64,000 bases of DNA from Acutalibacter sp. 1XD8-33 (GCF_003612555.1 NZ_RAZF01000011.1:55935-119934); one strand, 5' to 3'; positions 52,646-61,524 are shown, counted from the stretch's first letter. Made by a program: numbers and translations. The notes: generated by a model from the sequence alone, not told the origin.

Positions 52646-53506
52646 ATGAAGGAGCTTGTTTCTGCCTTTCTCCGCAAAGGGCTGTGCACAGTACGCGCCA
52701 TAGCGGAAAGGTGGAAGGAACTCGGCGCAGGAACAGATATGGCACCGCCCTCGGCCGCAAAAGGCAAAAAGGCTGCCCGGCTTTTGGAAACGTCGGGGCC
52801 TGTCGTGACCATCCTGGAGGGGCAATTGGGTAATTACCAGCAGGGGCAGAAATTATCACTGCTGGAGGCCAATGAGCTTGTCTGCCAGCAGGCCCAGCAA
52901 TACCAGCTTTCCGGGAAAGAGCCTCCTGCCCTGCGGGTACGGCTTGACTATATGGCTGAGGGCCGTATGGACAGTTACATCCTCCCGATAAAGCTGGATG
53001 AAAAGGGCGACCTACTGGATCATATGCAGGCATGGGTAGACCGCTACCGCACAGATCCCAAGCTGGTGACACAGCTATTCGACCATGCCCCGGCCCAGCA
53101 TCAGGAAAGGCTGCGGGAACTGCTGACCCCGCTTTTGCGGGACAGCCTGAACAACCTATCCACAAAAGTGGTACAGCATTTCCGCCGCCACTGCGAGATA
53201 AGCGCCCTGGAACAGCATTTGCAAGGGCAGGCACAGGCCATGCCCAAGCGGGCCCAGCAGGCTTTCTACAAGACCACCAGGGAGTCCATCGCGGCCTTGC
53301 GTCAGGCGGCAAACACAGAGCCCCTTTTGTTTTCTGGCAAGTCCCCACAGGAAAACAGCTCCATGGAACAACAGCAGGCGGCATCGGGAAGGGAACTCCG
53401 GGCACAACCGTCCCGGCAGTCAGTTCGGGTGCAGCTTCGTCAAAACCAGGCAAAACAGGCGGCAAGGGCTGTGCCCCACAAAGCGCACACGGTGCCCCAG
53501 CGGTAA
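52646..53506 (+). CDS. ICE-associated protein of unknown function
   Basis: From the first in-frame ATG it encodes 286 residues. Coding sense seems to extend upstream ('VIEKETTIKEITGSLRQD') to about 52592, but no standard start codon lies there behind GGAGTTGAT, so the start may be damaged. The middle 'LNNLSTKVVQHFRRHCEISALEQHL' and the first half ('KKAARLLETSGPVVTILEGQLGNYQQGQKLSLLEANELVCQQAQQYQLSGKEPPALRVRLDYMAEGR') look helical. It may belong to the DUF6674-like group of such elements; weak call. Confidence 0.55.
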   Translation: MKELVSAFLRKGLCTVRAIAERWKELGAGTDMAPPSAAKGKKAARLLETSGPVVTILEGQLGNYQQGQKLSLLEANELVCQQAQQYQLSGKEPPALRVRLDYMAEGRMDSYILPIKLDEKGDLLDHMQAWVDRYRTDPKLVTQLFDHAPAQHQERLRELLTPLLRDSLNNLSTKVVQHFRRHCEISALEQHLQGQAQAMPKRAQQAFYKTTRESIAALRQAANTEPLLFSGKSPQENSSMEQQQAASGRELRAQPSRQSVRVQLRQNQAKQAARAVPHKAHTVPQR

Positions 53507-53509
53507 TAT

Positions 53510-53524
53510 GTCCCAAGTTGGGAC
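53510..53524. promoter_or_regulatory. GTCCCAAGTTGGGAC palindrome before mobC
   Basis: Perfect palindrome 40 bp upstream of the mobC start, in a position to control the mobilization operon. Confidence 0.7.
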
Positions 53525-53563
53525 ACACTATAGCACATTTCACCCCGAAAAGTAAGGAGGACT

Positions 53564-53860
53564 ATGCGAGAAAACGTAAAACGCCTGACCGCTCAGGAGT
53601 ATTCCCACCTATAGCGGCTGGCCCAGGTATCGGGCATGGAGATGGAGCCGCTTATTCGGCAGCTCATTTTGGGCGTGGATCTGCGCCCACGGCCCCCGGG
53701 CGAATATGCTGCCCTTTTGCGGGAGTTATCTGTAATCGGAAATAATGTGAATCAAATTGCATACTGGGCCAACTCCTGCCGTTGCATTTCAGAGGGGGAT
53801 ATCCAGGAGGCCGTCGCCCTGGTGAAACAGGCGTGGCGGCTGGTAAGGGAGGCGCTGTAG
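53564..53860 (+). pseudogene. mobC: MobC-like relaxosome protein with amber codon 17
   Basis: ATG 53564 follows AAGGAGG. The frame reads 'RENVKRLTAQEYSHL', TAG (53612-53614), then 'RLAQVSGMEMEPLIRQLILGVDLRPRPPGEYAALLRELSVIGNNVNQIAYWANS...VRE' to 53860. The second part is the classic MobC/MbeC 'GNNVNQIA' domain that helps the relaxase open oriT DNA. The lost codon was most likely CAG (Gln). An internal ATG at 53636 might still give a shortened MobC core. Confidence 0.8.
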
Positions 53861-53861
53861 G

Positions 53862-55187
53862 TTGGCATACGATAAAATCATTGCCGTGCGGAGCAGGCTC
53901 GACCACTGCGTAGATTATGTGCTGAACCGGGAGAAAACCGACCTTGCCGCCGTGCTGGGCTACATAGGCAATAAGGACAAGAACATTTCAGAGGGCACCG
54001 TGCTGGAAACCGCGCTGAACTGCTCCCTGGAAACCGCCCATCAGGACATGATGGCAATAAAACAGCGCTGGGGCAAACCGGGCGGCGTCTTAGGCTACCA
54101 CATTATCCACAGCTTCGCCCCCGGCGAGGTAACGCCCCGGCAGGCCCATACGCTGGGTGTGGAATTTGCCCGGCGGGTGCTGGGTGAAAAATATGAAGTC
54201 GTGGTGTCCACCCACTTAGACCATGCGCACCTGCATTGCCACATCCTTTTTAACTCCGTGTCCTTTGTGGACGGCCGCAAATACCAGAATACCTTTAAGG
54301 ACTACTTTGGAGATATCCGGGGTACGTCCAACAGGGTAAGTCGGGAAAACGGCCTTTCCACTATCGAACCCACGGGCCGGGGCAGACAGTACGCCGAATG
54401 GAAAGCAGAAAATTCCGGCAAGCCCACCATCCGGGGGCAGGTTCGGCAGGATATTGACTTTGCTCTGGCCCATTCCTTTACCTATAAGTCTTTTTGGGCT
54501 GAACTGGCCCGGATGGGCTATGAGGTCAAGCGCGGCCCCAACGTGAAACATACGGCCATCAAGCCCCCCGGCGGCAAACGGTTTATCCGCCTGGAGGGGC
54601 TGGGAACGGAGTACACAGAAGAATCCCTGCAAAAGAGACTTACCCATGGGCGCACTGAGGGGAACAGTATGCAATCTAGCCCCTTGCCGAAATTCCACAG
54701 AAAATGTCGGATAAAACGGCTGGGCAGGCCCCACCCCCGCCTGCATGGGTTCCGGGCGCTGTATTTCCGCTATATCTATCTTCTCCGTGGTATGCGCCCC
54801 AGCAGAAAATCCCGGCTCTATAGCGTGAAAAAGGAGGTGACGAAGCTAAACCGCTATGTCCGGCAATTCCAGCTTTTGCGGGAGAACCGCATTGACACAG
54901 AGGAACAGCTTGTGGAGCATATGGATTCGCTGGACAGTCAAATCACTGGGCTTGTTTCCCGCTGCAAGGAACTATACCGGCAAAAGCGCCGGGGCGGGGA
55001 CGTGGAACTGGATATCCATAATATCAATCAGTTGCGCCCCCTGCGGCGAGATCTGCGCCTATGCAGGCAAATTCAAGAAGATCTACCGGTAATCCGGGAG
55101 CAGCTTCCCCTTTGTGTGGACAAGCCCCCGGAGAAAAAACAGGAAAAAATCAAACAGAGAAAGCGAGGTCATGAACTATGGATGTAG
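53862..55187 (+). CDS. MobP-type relaxase (Rlx)
   Basis: This 441-residue relaxase nicks oriT and leads the strand into the recipient. Three-His motif III 'HLDHAHLHCHILFNSV' is at residues 118-133. An N-terminal 'YDKIIAVRSRLDHCVDYVLN' is present, but the usual N-terminal Tyr context is not certain from sequence alone. The C-terminus is basic and coiled. It starts at TTG 53862, 1 nt after the mobC stop and 9 nt after GGGAGG, so it is probably coupled to mobC. It overlaps the next gene by 10 nt. It appears intact, unlike its neighbours. Confidence 0.88.
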   Translation: MAYDKIIAVRSRLDHCVDYVLNREKTDLAAVLGYIGNKDKNISEGTVLETALNCSLETAHQDMMAIKQRWGKPGGVLGYHIIHSFAPGEVTPRQAHTLGVEFARRVLGEKYEVVVSTHLDHAHLHCHILFNSVSFVDGRKYQNTFKDYFGDIRGTSNRVSRENGLSTIEPTGRGRQYAEWKAENSGKPTIRGQVRQDIDFALAHSFTYKSFWAELARMGYEVKRGPNVKHTAIKPPGGKRFIRLEGLGTEYTEESLQKRLTHGRTEGNSMQSSPLPKFHRKCRIKRLGRPHPRLHGFRALYFRYIYLLRGMRPSRKSRLYSVKKEVTKLNRYVRQFQLLRENRIDTEEQLVEHMDSLDSQITGLVSRCKELYRQKRRGGDVELDIHNINQLRPLRRDLRLCRQIQEDLPVIREQLPLCVDKPPEKKQEKIKQRKRGHELWM

Positions 55188-55757
55188 GCGGTGTAGCCGC
55201 CGATGTAGTGGTAAAAGAGGGCGTGGAGCTGACCGGCGAAGCCCTGAAGCTGGCTGGCGAAGGGCTGAAAAATGTGGCAGCCCTGCTGCTGGCTATCAAG
55301 CATGAGCACTACAAGCTGGTAGGTAAGACCAACGCCAAGACCCTGGCGAAAGACCCGTCCCCAGCGGTGGTGGCCCCCTTGAAAATTGAGGATAAGGGGA
55401 AGTTTCAAAAGCTGGCCCGTTCCTTTGGCCTGCTCTATTTTATCCCCCGTAAGAAAGGGGATATCAGTCCCGTACTGAATGTGGTGTCCAATGAAGCCAA
55501 CGCCGCCAAGCTTAACGCCGTTTTCCAGGCCATGGGCTACCCCCTCCCCGCCAGGGAAAAGCCAGGAGGAGCCCTCAAAAAAAGCCATCCCCTGCGCTCC
55601 ACAAGAGCGATCCTTGCCCGGGCGCGGGAATGGCTCGAAACAGACGATGGAGAGATCGACGGATAAGCCGTCCGTGAAAAACCGGCTGGAAGCCCTGCGC
55701 GCCGCCAGCGAGGGTATGAAGTCTGGCCCAGTGAAAGCAAAAGAACATATTCGTTAG
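55178..55757 (+). pseudogene. PcfB-like (DUF3801) transfer protein, frameshifted near its end
   Basis: ATG 55178 starts a PcfB-family protein ('VGGVAADVVVKEGVELTGEALKLAGEGLKNVAALLLAIK...ARSFGLLYFIPRKKGDISPVLNVVSNEANAAKLNAVFQAMGYPLP'). PcfB is an accessory of the coupling protein. The frame stops at 55666, but reading one base out near 55661 (GACGGATAAG instead of GACGATAAG) continues 'DKPSVKNRLEALRAASEGMKSGPVKAKEHIR' to 55757. So one extra G has cut the tail. The 162-residue product still has the whole core and may function. Confidence 0.8.
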
Positions 55758-55763
55758 GAGGTT

Positions 55764-56645
55764 ATATTTTTCGCAAATTTAGCAGACATTGTTGCACGAA
55801 AGACACAAAATGACCAGGAATGGAAGGCACAGAGGGAGTCCGAGCGGGAGAATCTGGTGGCTATGCAGGACGCCGGTATCATGGAGATCGCCAGCAACCC
55901 CGACGCCTATGCTCGCTACCTTCAGACCCAGGGGGACAACCCCATGTACAGTGTGGGCAACGTGGCCCTGGCTATGGCCCAGGACGCGGAAGTGACCCAG
56001 TTTGGCACCAAAGAGCGCTGGCAGACCATGGGCCGTTCTGTCCTGGAGAGCGAAAAGGGGCGCGGGGTGCAGATATTCGCCCGCTCCAGCTTTGGCAAGG
56101 GGTACACCATTGCCGGGGCTTACGATATCCGCCAGACCCAGGGCCGGGAGCCAAAACAGGTGCGGCTTGCCGAGGGCAGCAAGGAGATGGAAAGCGCCCT
56201 GGGCACGCTGCTGAACTATTCAGCAGTCCCCGCCGAGGTAGAGCAGGGCTTGGACGTCCCGGCCTACTATGACAGCCAGGAAATGAAGCTGTTCATAGGC
56301 CCGGAGTTTTCCGATACGGAATCCTTTGCGGCCATTGCTACAGAGGTTGCCCATTCCCGGTTCCACAACAAAGGCCGCAACCAATATTACAGACGGGAGG
56401 AGTGCCACTTGGACGCAGAAAGCGTGTCCTGCATCCTCTGCCGCAGGTTTGGGGTAGAGCGGGATATGCCTGAGCTGTCCGACTTGCGGGAACTGTATAA
56501 CGGCTGGGGCACTGAGGACATCCGACAGGCTTTAGACTGCGTGCAGGACATGAGCAAGCAGATCGGCGGCTCTATCCAGCGGGGTATTACACCCCAGCAG
56601 CACACCAGAGGCAGCCGTCAGCCCAATCGGCGGCCCGCCCGGTAA
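55764..56645 (+). CDS. ICE-associated protein starting at an apparent ATA codon
   Basis: The frame 'FFANLADIVARKTQNDQEWKAQRESERENLVAMQDAGIMEIASNPDAYARYLQTQGDNPMYSVGNVALAMAQ' continues to 56645 (about 293 residues). The later part has ArdC-peptidase-like features ('AIATEVAHSRFHNKG...RREECHLDAESVSCILCRRFGV'), but the HExxH motif is EVAHS. AGGAGGTTAT precedes ATA TTT TTC, where relatives begin with Met-Phe-Phe. The first standard start downstream is GTG 55857 or ATG 55863. Like the gene at 51894, it looks as if ATG became ATA. Confidence 0.65.
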   Translation: MFFANLADIVARKTQNDQEWKAQRESERENLVAMQDAGIMEIASNPDAYARYLQTQGDNPMYSVGNVALAMAQDAEVTQFGTKERWQTMGRSVLESEKGRGVQIFARSSFGKGYTIAGAYDIRQTQGREPKQVRLAEGSKEMESALGTLLNYSAVPAEVEQGLDVPAYYDSQEMKLFIGPEFSDTESFAAIATEVAHSRFHNKGRNQYYRREECHLDAESVSCILCRRFGVERDMPELSDLRELYNGWGTEDIRQALDCVQDMSKQIGGSIQRGITPQQHTRGSRQPNRRPAR

Positions 56646-56868
56646 TCAATAGCTTCTTCTGAATTTTCCCCCATGGGGAGGGTATCCCACCGGCCAGCCC
56701 CCGTCAAGGCCGGATTTTTGTGTGCCACAAAAATCCGCGAGCCGGCCTTCGCCGGGCCTTGACCGGGTCTGCCCGCCGGGATCTCGGTAGTCATGGGGAA
56801 AATCCAGGACCGTGTGCGGGAGCACCCGGCTTTCATTTTCAGTTTAATCTGTCCCAACTTGGGACGCA
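56646..56868. other. Non-coding gap with hairpins and a GTCCCAACTTGGGAC site
   Basis: Contains GGATTTTTGTG-TGC-CACAAAAATCC (56712-56736) nested in a longer GGCCGG/CCGGCC arm pair, and the palindrome at 56851-56865, just before the coupling-protein gene. No gene seen. Confidence 0.6.
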
Positions 56869-58391
56869 TTGGAGGTGGCAGGAATCAAAAAATCCTTTCG
56901 TGACGCCGCGCCTGTCTGGGCGGCGTTCTCCCTTGTGGTGGTATGGCTGGGCGCGCTCGCCGCCGGGGCCTATACAGCCGGGATGAACTTTATTGACTTT
57001 ATGGGCGCTTTCTCAAAAGCCATGGAGTCCCCTTTTTCCTTGAGGTGGGAGGCCCAAACCATACCTTTCATCTTGGGCGCGTTGGCAGTTTACGCCTGCG
57101 CCATTTTTATGTACTACTCCACCCAGCAGAACAAGCGCCCCGGCGAGGAACACGGCAGCGCCCGCTGGGGCAGCGTCCGGGAGCTCAACCGAAAATACAA
57201 GGACAAAGACCCGGAGAAAAATGTTATCCTGACCCAGCGCCTGCAAATGGGCCTGGACAGCCGCAAACACCGCCGTAACCTATTACAGATAATCGTGGGC
57301 GGTTCCGGCAGCGGCAAGACCCGGTTTGTGGTGAAGCCCAACCTTTACCTTGCCAATACCAGCTACATTGTCACAGACCCGAAATCTGAGGTGCTGCGTT
57401 CCGTGGGTGCCCTGCTGCTCCAAAAAGGCTACACTCTGCGTGTCCTCGACCTCATAGACCCGGAGCACTCGGATTGTTATAATCCCTTTCATTATATACG
57501 CAAGGATTCTGACGTGTTCCGCCTTATCGATAATTTCATCAAGAATACCACCCCGAAAAAAGCGGCTAATTCAGACCCGTTCTGGGAGAAATCCGAAACT
57601 GCCCTGGACAGCGCGCTCATGCTCTACCTGCTCCATGAGGCCCCGCCCGAGGAGCAGAACATGGAGATGATTTTGACCATGATAGAGTACGGCAGCGCCA
57701 AGGAGGACGATGATGATTTTCAATCCCCGCTTGACTTACTTTTCGAGGCCCTGGAGGAAGAACAGCCGGAGCATATCGCGGTGCGGCAGTACAAGATTTT
57801 TAAGCAAGCCGCCGGCAAGACCGCCAAGTCTATTTTGGTAAGCGCGGCGGTTCGTCTCTCCGCCTTTACTCTCCCGGAGATACAGCGCATCACCAGCCGG
57901 GACGATATGGAACTGGACAAGCTGGGCAGCCGAAAACAGGCGGTTTTCTGCGTTATCCCGGACAGCAACGACGCCTCCCTCAACTTCCTGGTGGGTATGC
58001 TCTATACCCAGGCTTTCCAGGAGTTGTACTATCAGGCCGACCGAAACTATGGTGGTTCTTTGCCCATTCCTGTTCGATTGATGTTCGATGAATTTGCGAA
58101 CGTCGCCCTCCCGGACAGCTATGCCCGCTTGCAGGCTACCATGAGAAGCCGCAACATTATGGCTACCATTATCCTGCAAAATATCTCCCAGCTAAAGGGG
58201 CTTTTTAAGGACGATTGGGAGGGGATAATCGGCAACGCCGACGCTTTTTGCTACCTCGGCGGCAACGAGAAAAGCACCCACAAATATATCTCCGAACTGC
58301 TGGGCAAGGAGACCATCAGCACGTCCACCCACAGCCAGAGCAAGGGCAAAAACGGCTCCTTCAGCAAGAATTTTCAGCAGTCCAGCCGGGA
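56869..58391 (+). pseudogene. VirD4/TraG-type coupling protein, cut off by a transposon
   Basis: Coupling proteins pump relaxase-bound DNA to the type IV channel. Two membrane segments (about residues 16-38 and 65-83) are visible. Walker A 'GGSGSGKTRF' (about 144-153), 'TDPKSEVLRSVG' and Walker B 'RLMFDEFANVALPDSYARLQATMRSRNIM' follow. The frame ends at 58401 ('FQQSSRD' then two foreign residues, VP), where relatives continue for about 80-100 residues with 'MTPDEVRML'-type sequence. The break follows GGGA at about 58388-58391. The start is uncertain (TTG 56869 or GTG 56875). Confidence 0.85.
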
Positions 58392-58512
58392 TGTGCCATA
58401 ATACCTTGTGACGAGTTCAGTTGCCCAATAAAATTCACGAACAGGGACACGATCAACTGAACTTTTCGTGGAAAGAATAGGACAATGGGACTTGAACACA
58501 AGGAGGTTCATT

Positions 58513-58872
58513 ATGGCAGAATTAACCTATACGAGAGTAGGCGACTACTATATCCCCGATCTGATACTTGACGAAGAACCGGGGCAGGATGTATTCTATG
58601 GCAAGTACGGCGATCTTCGGCGCGACTACCTCCGGGAGCATAAGCCAAAGCTGTGGATGGTGCTGGTGAACAGCGGCAAGCTGGCTGACCACCTGAAAAG
58701 CGTCGAGCGGATGGCGGAGCATCGCATGGACACGCTCCTGCCGCAGTTGATGAAAGCCGCTGGCGTGACCGAGGAATTGAAAGCCCGCGACCAAATGGCG
58801 TGGGTAGGGCTGGTCAACAACTGTCGGGCGCGGGCCGATGAGATCATCCTGACCGATCTGGTCTATGTCTGA
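58513..58872 (+). CDS. tnpV: Transposon-encoded protein TnpV
   Basis: This 119-residue protein matches the TnpV type of Tn4451-family elements: 'LTYTRVGDYYIPDLILDEEP...GKYGDLRRDYLREHKPKLWMVLVNSGKLADHLKSVERMAEHRMDTLLPQLM'. The role is unknown; it always travels with TnpX-type serine recombinases. The start at 58513 follows AGGAGG. Confidence 0.85.
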   Translation: MAELTYTRVGDYYIPDLILDEEPGQDVFYGKYGDLRRDYLREHKPKLWMVLVNSGKLADHLKSVERMAEHRMDTLLPQLMKAAGVTEELKARDQMAWVGLVNNCRARADEIILTDLVYV

Positions 58873-58884
58873 GGGGGCGGTCTG

Positions 58885-59178
58885 ATGCTGACGTTTGAGA
58901 AAGTCTTTTCAGTGTTTGAATCGTTCCTCGCTGAAAATGGAATATATGAGGCCGTTCAAACCTCCCATGGCCACACAATACTGGAATGGGATTCATGTTC
59001 CCAAGAGTGGATCAGCGTGAAGCTGTGTGCCACGCCGGGAGAACTGGCGGAAACACTACTGGACGATTTGACCGGCTATTTGGAATATAAGGCCACGTTA
59101 GGCCGCAGAGATCTCACCTATGAGGATATGGCCCAGGTCAGCGCCCAGCGCCAAGAGTATATTGCAAAACTCGGCTAA
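58885..59178 (+). CDS. Hypothetical transposon protein
   Basis: This 97-residue protein begins 'LTFEKVFSVFESFLAENGIYEAVQTSHGHTILEWDSCSQEW' and ends 'VSAQRQEYIAKLG'. It starts 12 bp after tnpV, so it is cotranscribed. No family with known function recognised. Confidence 0.65.
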   Translation: MLTFEKVFSVFESFLAENGIYEAVQTSHGHTILEWDSCSQEWISVKLCATPGELAETLLDDLTGYLEYKATLGRRDLTYEDMAQVSAQRQEYIAKLG

Positions 59179-59184
59179 CGCAAC

Positions 59185-59223
59185 AGCAGCACGGGCTATC
59201 CCTCAGCGGGTGCCTGTGCTGCT
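59185..59223. terminator. Bidirectional hairpin between convergent genes
   Basis: AGCAGCACgGGC pairs with GCCtGTGCTGCT; it just reaches the stop codon of the XRE gene. Confidence 0.6.
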
Positions 59224-59581
59224 ATTTTCCAGATTCAATTTCTCTTGATTTTTTCAGTCCTTCCGCAGTTGCTTCTATAACTGATAACTCCCTTTCATCC
59301 AGCGAATCAAGAAGCATATCTATCCGCTGCCGGCGTTCGCTTTTTTTACTGTACCGATTGGGGAAGAAGAACCGATCTACTGAAATATCCAGCAGAGTGA
59401 CAACCTGATAAAAGACGTTCAAGCTGGGATGCTGGCCCCGCGTTTCCATATACATCACGGTATGCGAAGTGCGGTCTATACGTTGGGCAAGGTATTCCTG
59501 CGTCCACCCCATACTTTCCCGTTTTCGTTTGATTTCCCGGCCAAGAGGACGAAAGTTGAATCGGATTTGTTTGTCGTACAT
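59222..59581 (-). CDS. XRE-family helix-turn-helix regulator
   Basis: This 119-residue Cro/C1-type DNA-binding protein has the HTH 'LGREIKRKRESMGWTQEYLAQRIDRTSHTVMYMETRGQHPSLNVFYQVVTLLDISVDRFF', followed by a short helical tail. I choose ATG 59581 because AGGGTG lies 8 nt before it; ATG 59587 sits too close to that site. It is divergent from the two-component genes and probably regulates the transposon or its cargo. Confidence 0.8.
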   Translation of the reverse strand: MYDKQIRFNFRPLGREIKRKRESMGWTQEYLAQRIDRTSHTVMYMETRGQHPSLNVFYQVVTLLDISVDRFFFPNRYSKKSERRQRIDMLLDSLDERELSVIEATAEGLKKSREIESGK

Positions 59582-59703
59582 TGTCATATCACCCTATGTC
59601 ATTTTACATTGTATGGGCGGATATGAAAACAAAATGAAATTCTATGTCAGATACTATTTCATTCTATATCACTGCTGCCGAAGAATTGAAAGATAGACAA
59701 CTA

Positions 59704-59736
59704 TTTCACACACATTCCACATTCCCATGTTATACT
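59704..59736 (+). promoter_or_regulatory. Promoter with direct-repeat response-regulator site (TCS genes)
   Basis: TTTCACA (59704-59710) and TTCCACA (59715-59721) are direct repeats with an 11-bp period. The -10 box TATACT (59731-59736) lies 9 nt further on, and no good -35 is seen, as for an activator-dependent promoter. The same arrangement is at 61575-61607. Confidence 0.6.
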
Positions 59737-59758
59737 GCCCCCCAAAGGAGGTGCGCCA

Positions 59759-60424
59759 ATGGCAACACTACTAATTGTTGAGGACGACCGCAAGACCAAC
59801 GATGCGATTTGTGAATATCTCAAGCCCACGGGCCACTCGCTCATTCCAGCCTATGATGGCAGCGAGGCCATTCAGCTTTTCCGGCAGAAGCATATTGACC
59901 TTGTTGTGCTGGATATTATGCTGCCCCATATCAGCGGCCTGTCTGTCCTGCACGAAATACGGCGGACAAGCACAACGCCTGTTCTGATGCTTACGGCCAT
60001 TGAGGACGAGTATACCCAGGTTATGAGTTTTGACGAACAGGCGGATGATTACATGACAAAGCCCTTCTCCATGGTGCTGCTGGGGAAACGGATTACCGCC
60101 CTCCTGCGGCGGAGCGGGCAGGCCCCGTTACCCCAAACGATAACCTTTGGCGATGTGACCGTCGATTTCTCCGGCTACACCGCCAGCGACAGCGCCGGGA
60201 AAATCGACATCATGCCCAAGGAAATTGATCTGCTCCGGCTGTTGGTGGAGCATAAAGGGCTGGTGCTGACCCGTTCACAGATTTTGGACGAACTGTGGGG
60301 CACTGACTATCCGATCATCGACCGAACTGTGGACACCTACATCAAAAATCTGCGAAAGAAACTGCGGCTTGACTGTATCGTGACAGTCAAGGGCATCGGT
60401 TATAAATACGAGGTACAGCCATGA
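59759..60424 (+). CDS. OmpR-family response regulator
   Basis: This 221-residue two-domain regulator has a receiver domain with phospho-acceptor Asp52 ('LVVLDIMLPHISG') and 'DDYMTKPFS' (Lys). It also has a winged-helix output domain ('PKEIDLLRLLVEHKGLVLTRSQILDELWGTDYPIIDRTVDTYIKNLRKKL'). The start at 59759 follows AAAGGAGGTG. It overlaps the kinase gene by 4 nt. It is the likely activator that binds the TTTCACA/TTCCACA repeats at its own promoter and at the ABC promoter. Confidence 0.93.
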   Translation: MATLLIVEDDRKTNDAICEYLKPTGHSLIPAYDGSEAIQLFRQKHIDLVVLDIMLPHISGLSVLHEIRRTSTTPVLMLTAIEDEYTQVMSFDEQADDYMTKPFSMVLLGKRITALLRRSGQAPLPQTITFGDVTVDFSGYTASDSAGKIDIMPKEIDLLRLLVEHKGLVLTRSQILDELWGTDYPIIDRTVDTYIKNLRKKLRLDCIVTVKGIGYKYEVQP

Positions 60425-61518
60425 AGCGATTAAAACTGTTTCCGAAGATATTTCTGTATACCATGAGCATCATGCTCTTTGTCGTTGTTGTCACGCATGG
60501 GCTGATCTATCTGCTTGCCCCACAGATGCAGCTTGCATTGAGTACCCAAGATGATGTTCTTGTCAGCATCCGGCAGGAGCAGTTTGTGACCGAGGCAGTA
60601 GAAAAAGCCCTGCCTATCTCGTTAATCTGTTCCCTGCTGATTTCCGTTGTCTGTTCCCTCCTGTTTTCCAAAGCGATTGCCGACCCTATCAAGAAGATTT
60701 CTGCGTCAACCGAGCAGATGATGAAATTAGACCACGGGGCGAACTGCCCTATTCATACCAAGGACGAGATCGGTACATTGGCACAGAATGTCAACGATCT
60801 ATATTCTAATCTGCTATCCACGATTGAGCATCTGGAACGGGAAAAGGATGCTGTGCGTGATATGGAGCAGGCCAAGGTTGACTTCCTGCGGGCGGCGTCC
60901 CATGAACTGAAAACACCCGTGACCGCACTGAACGCCACCCTGGAAAATATGATTTTGGGCGTGGGGAAATATCAGGATTATGCTACTTATCTCCCAGAGT
61001 GCAAAGAAATGGTGGAGCAGCTTTCCGGGATGATACATGAAATTCTGGAAACCTCCAAGCTGAATTTGACCGCCGAACCGCCAAAACAGGTTGATGTGTC
61101 TGAACTGCTGGCGGAACTGTGCGAACCCTACCAACTGATTGCGGCGGCACATCAAATTACATTCTCTCTTGACTTGCCGGAGCAGTTTTCCGCTGTGCTG
61201 CCTGTTGGCCCGTTCAGTAAAGCGGTGTCTAATATCCTCGCAAATGCTGTCGCTTATACAGAGGCCGGGAAAAATGTTTCCGTCTATATGGAGGGGCGCA
61301 GCCTTGTGGTCGAAAACGAGTGCAAGCCTATCCTTGACGATGAAATCCGCCGTCTATTTGAACCGTTCTATCGTCCAGACTTCTCACGGAGCCGTGAAAG
61401 TGGGGGCAACGGCCTGGGCCTTTATATCGTGGACACGCTCTTGACCTCTATGAACATCCCCTATTCCTTTGCGCCCATGAAGTCCCCGCCTGGGATGTGT
61501 TTTACCATTCAACTATAA
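60421..61518 (+). CDS. Membrane sensor histidine kinase
   Basis: This 365-residue kinase has two membrane segments (about 11-34 and 65-85) enclosing a short 30-residue outer loop, then a HAMP linker. The H-box 'FLRAASHELKTPVTAL' (His161), the N-box 'AVSNILANAVAYTEAG' and the G-box 'SGGNGLGLYIVDTLL' follow. The tiny sensor loop resembles kinases that sense membrane attack together with a neighbouring ABC exporter. It is translationally coupled to the regulator by ATGA and ends before a terminator. Confidence 0.92.
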   Translation: MKRLKLFPKIFLYTMSIMLFVVVVTHGLIYLLAPQMQLALSTQDDVLVSIRQEQFVTEAVEKALPISLICSLLISVVCSLLFSKAIADPIKKISASTEQMMKLDHGANCPIHTKDEIGTLAQNVNDLYSNLLSTIEHLEREKDAVRDMEQAKVDFLRAASHELKTPVTALNATLENMILGVGKYQDYATYLPECKEMVEQLSGMIHEILETSKLNLTAEPPKQVDVSELLAELCEPYQLIAAAHQITFSLDLPEQFSAVLPVGPFSKAVSNILANAVAYTEAGKNVSVYMEGRSLVVENECKPILDDEIRRLFEPFYRPDFSRSRESGGNGLGLYIVDTLLTSMNIPYSFAPMKSPPGMCFTIQL

Positions 61519-61524
61519 ATGTGG

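Noticed and set aside
53032..53745. 237-codon plus-strand frame overlapping the ICE gene and mobC
   Set aside because: Out of frame with two recognisable coding regions, and its product has no family features.
46714..53860. Amber codon reassignment or suppression in this genome
   Set aside because: The in-frame TAGs occur only in decaying element genes; other genes, including mobC itself, end normally at TAG, and TGA stops are also seen in-frame.
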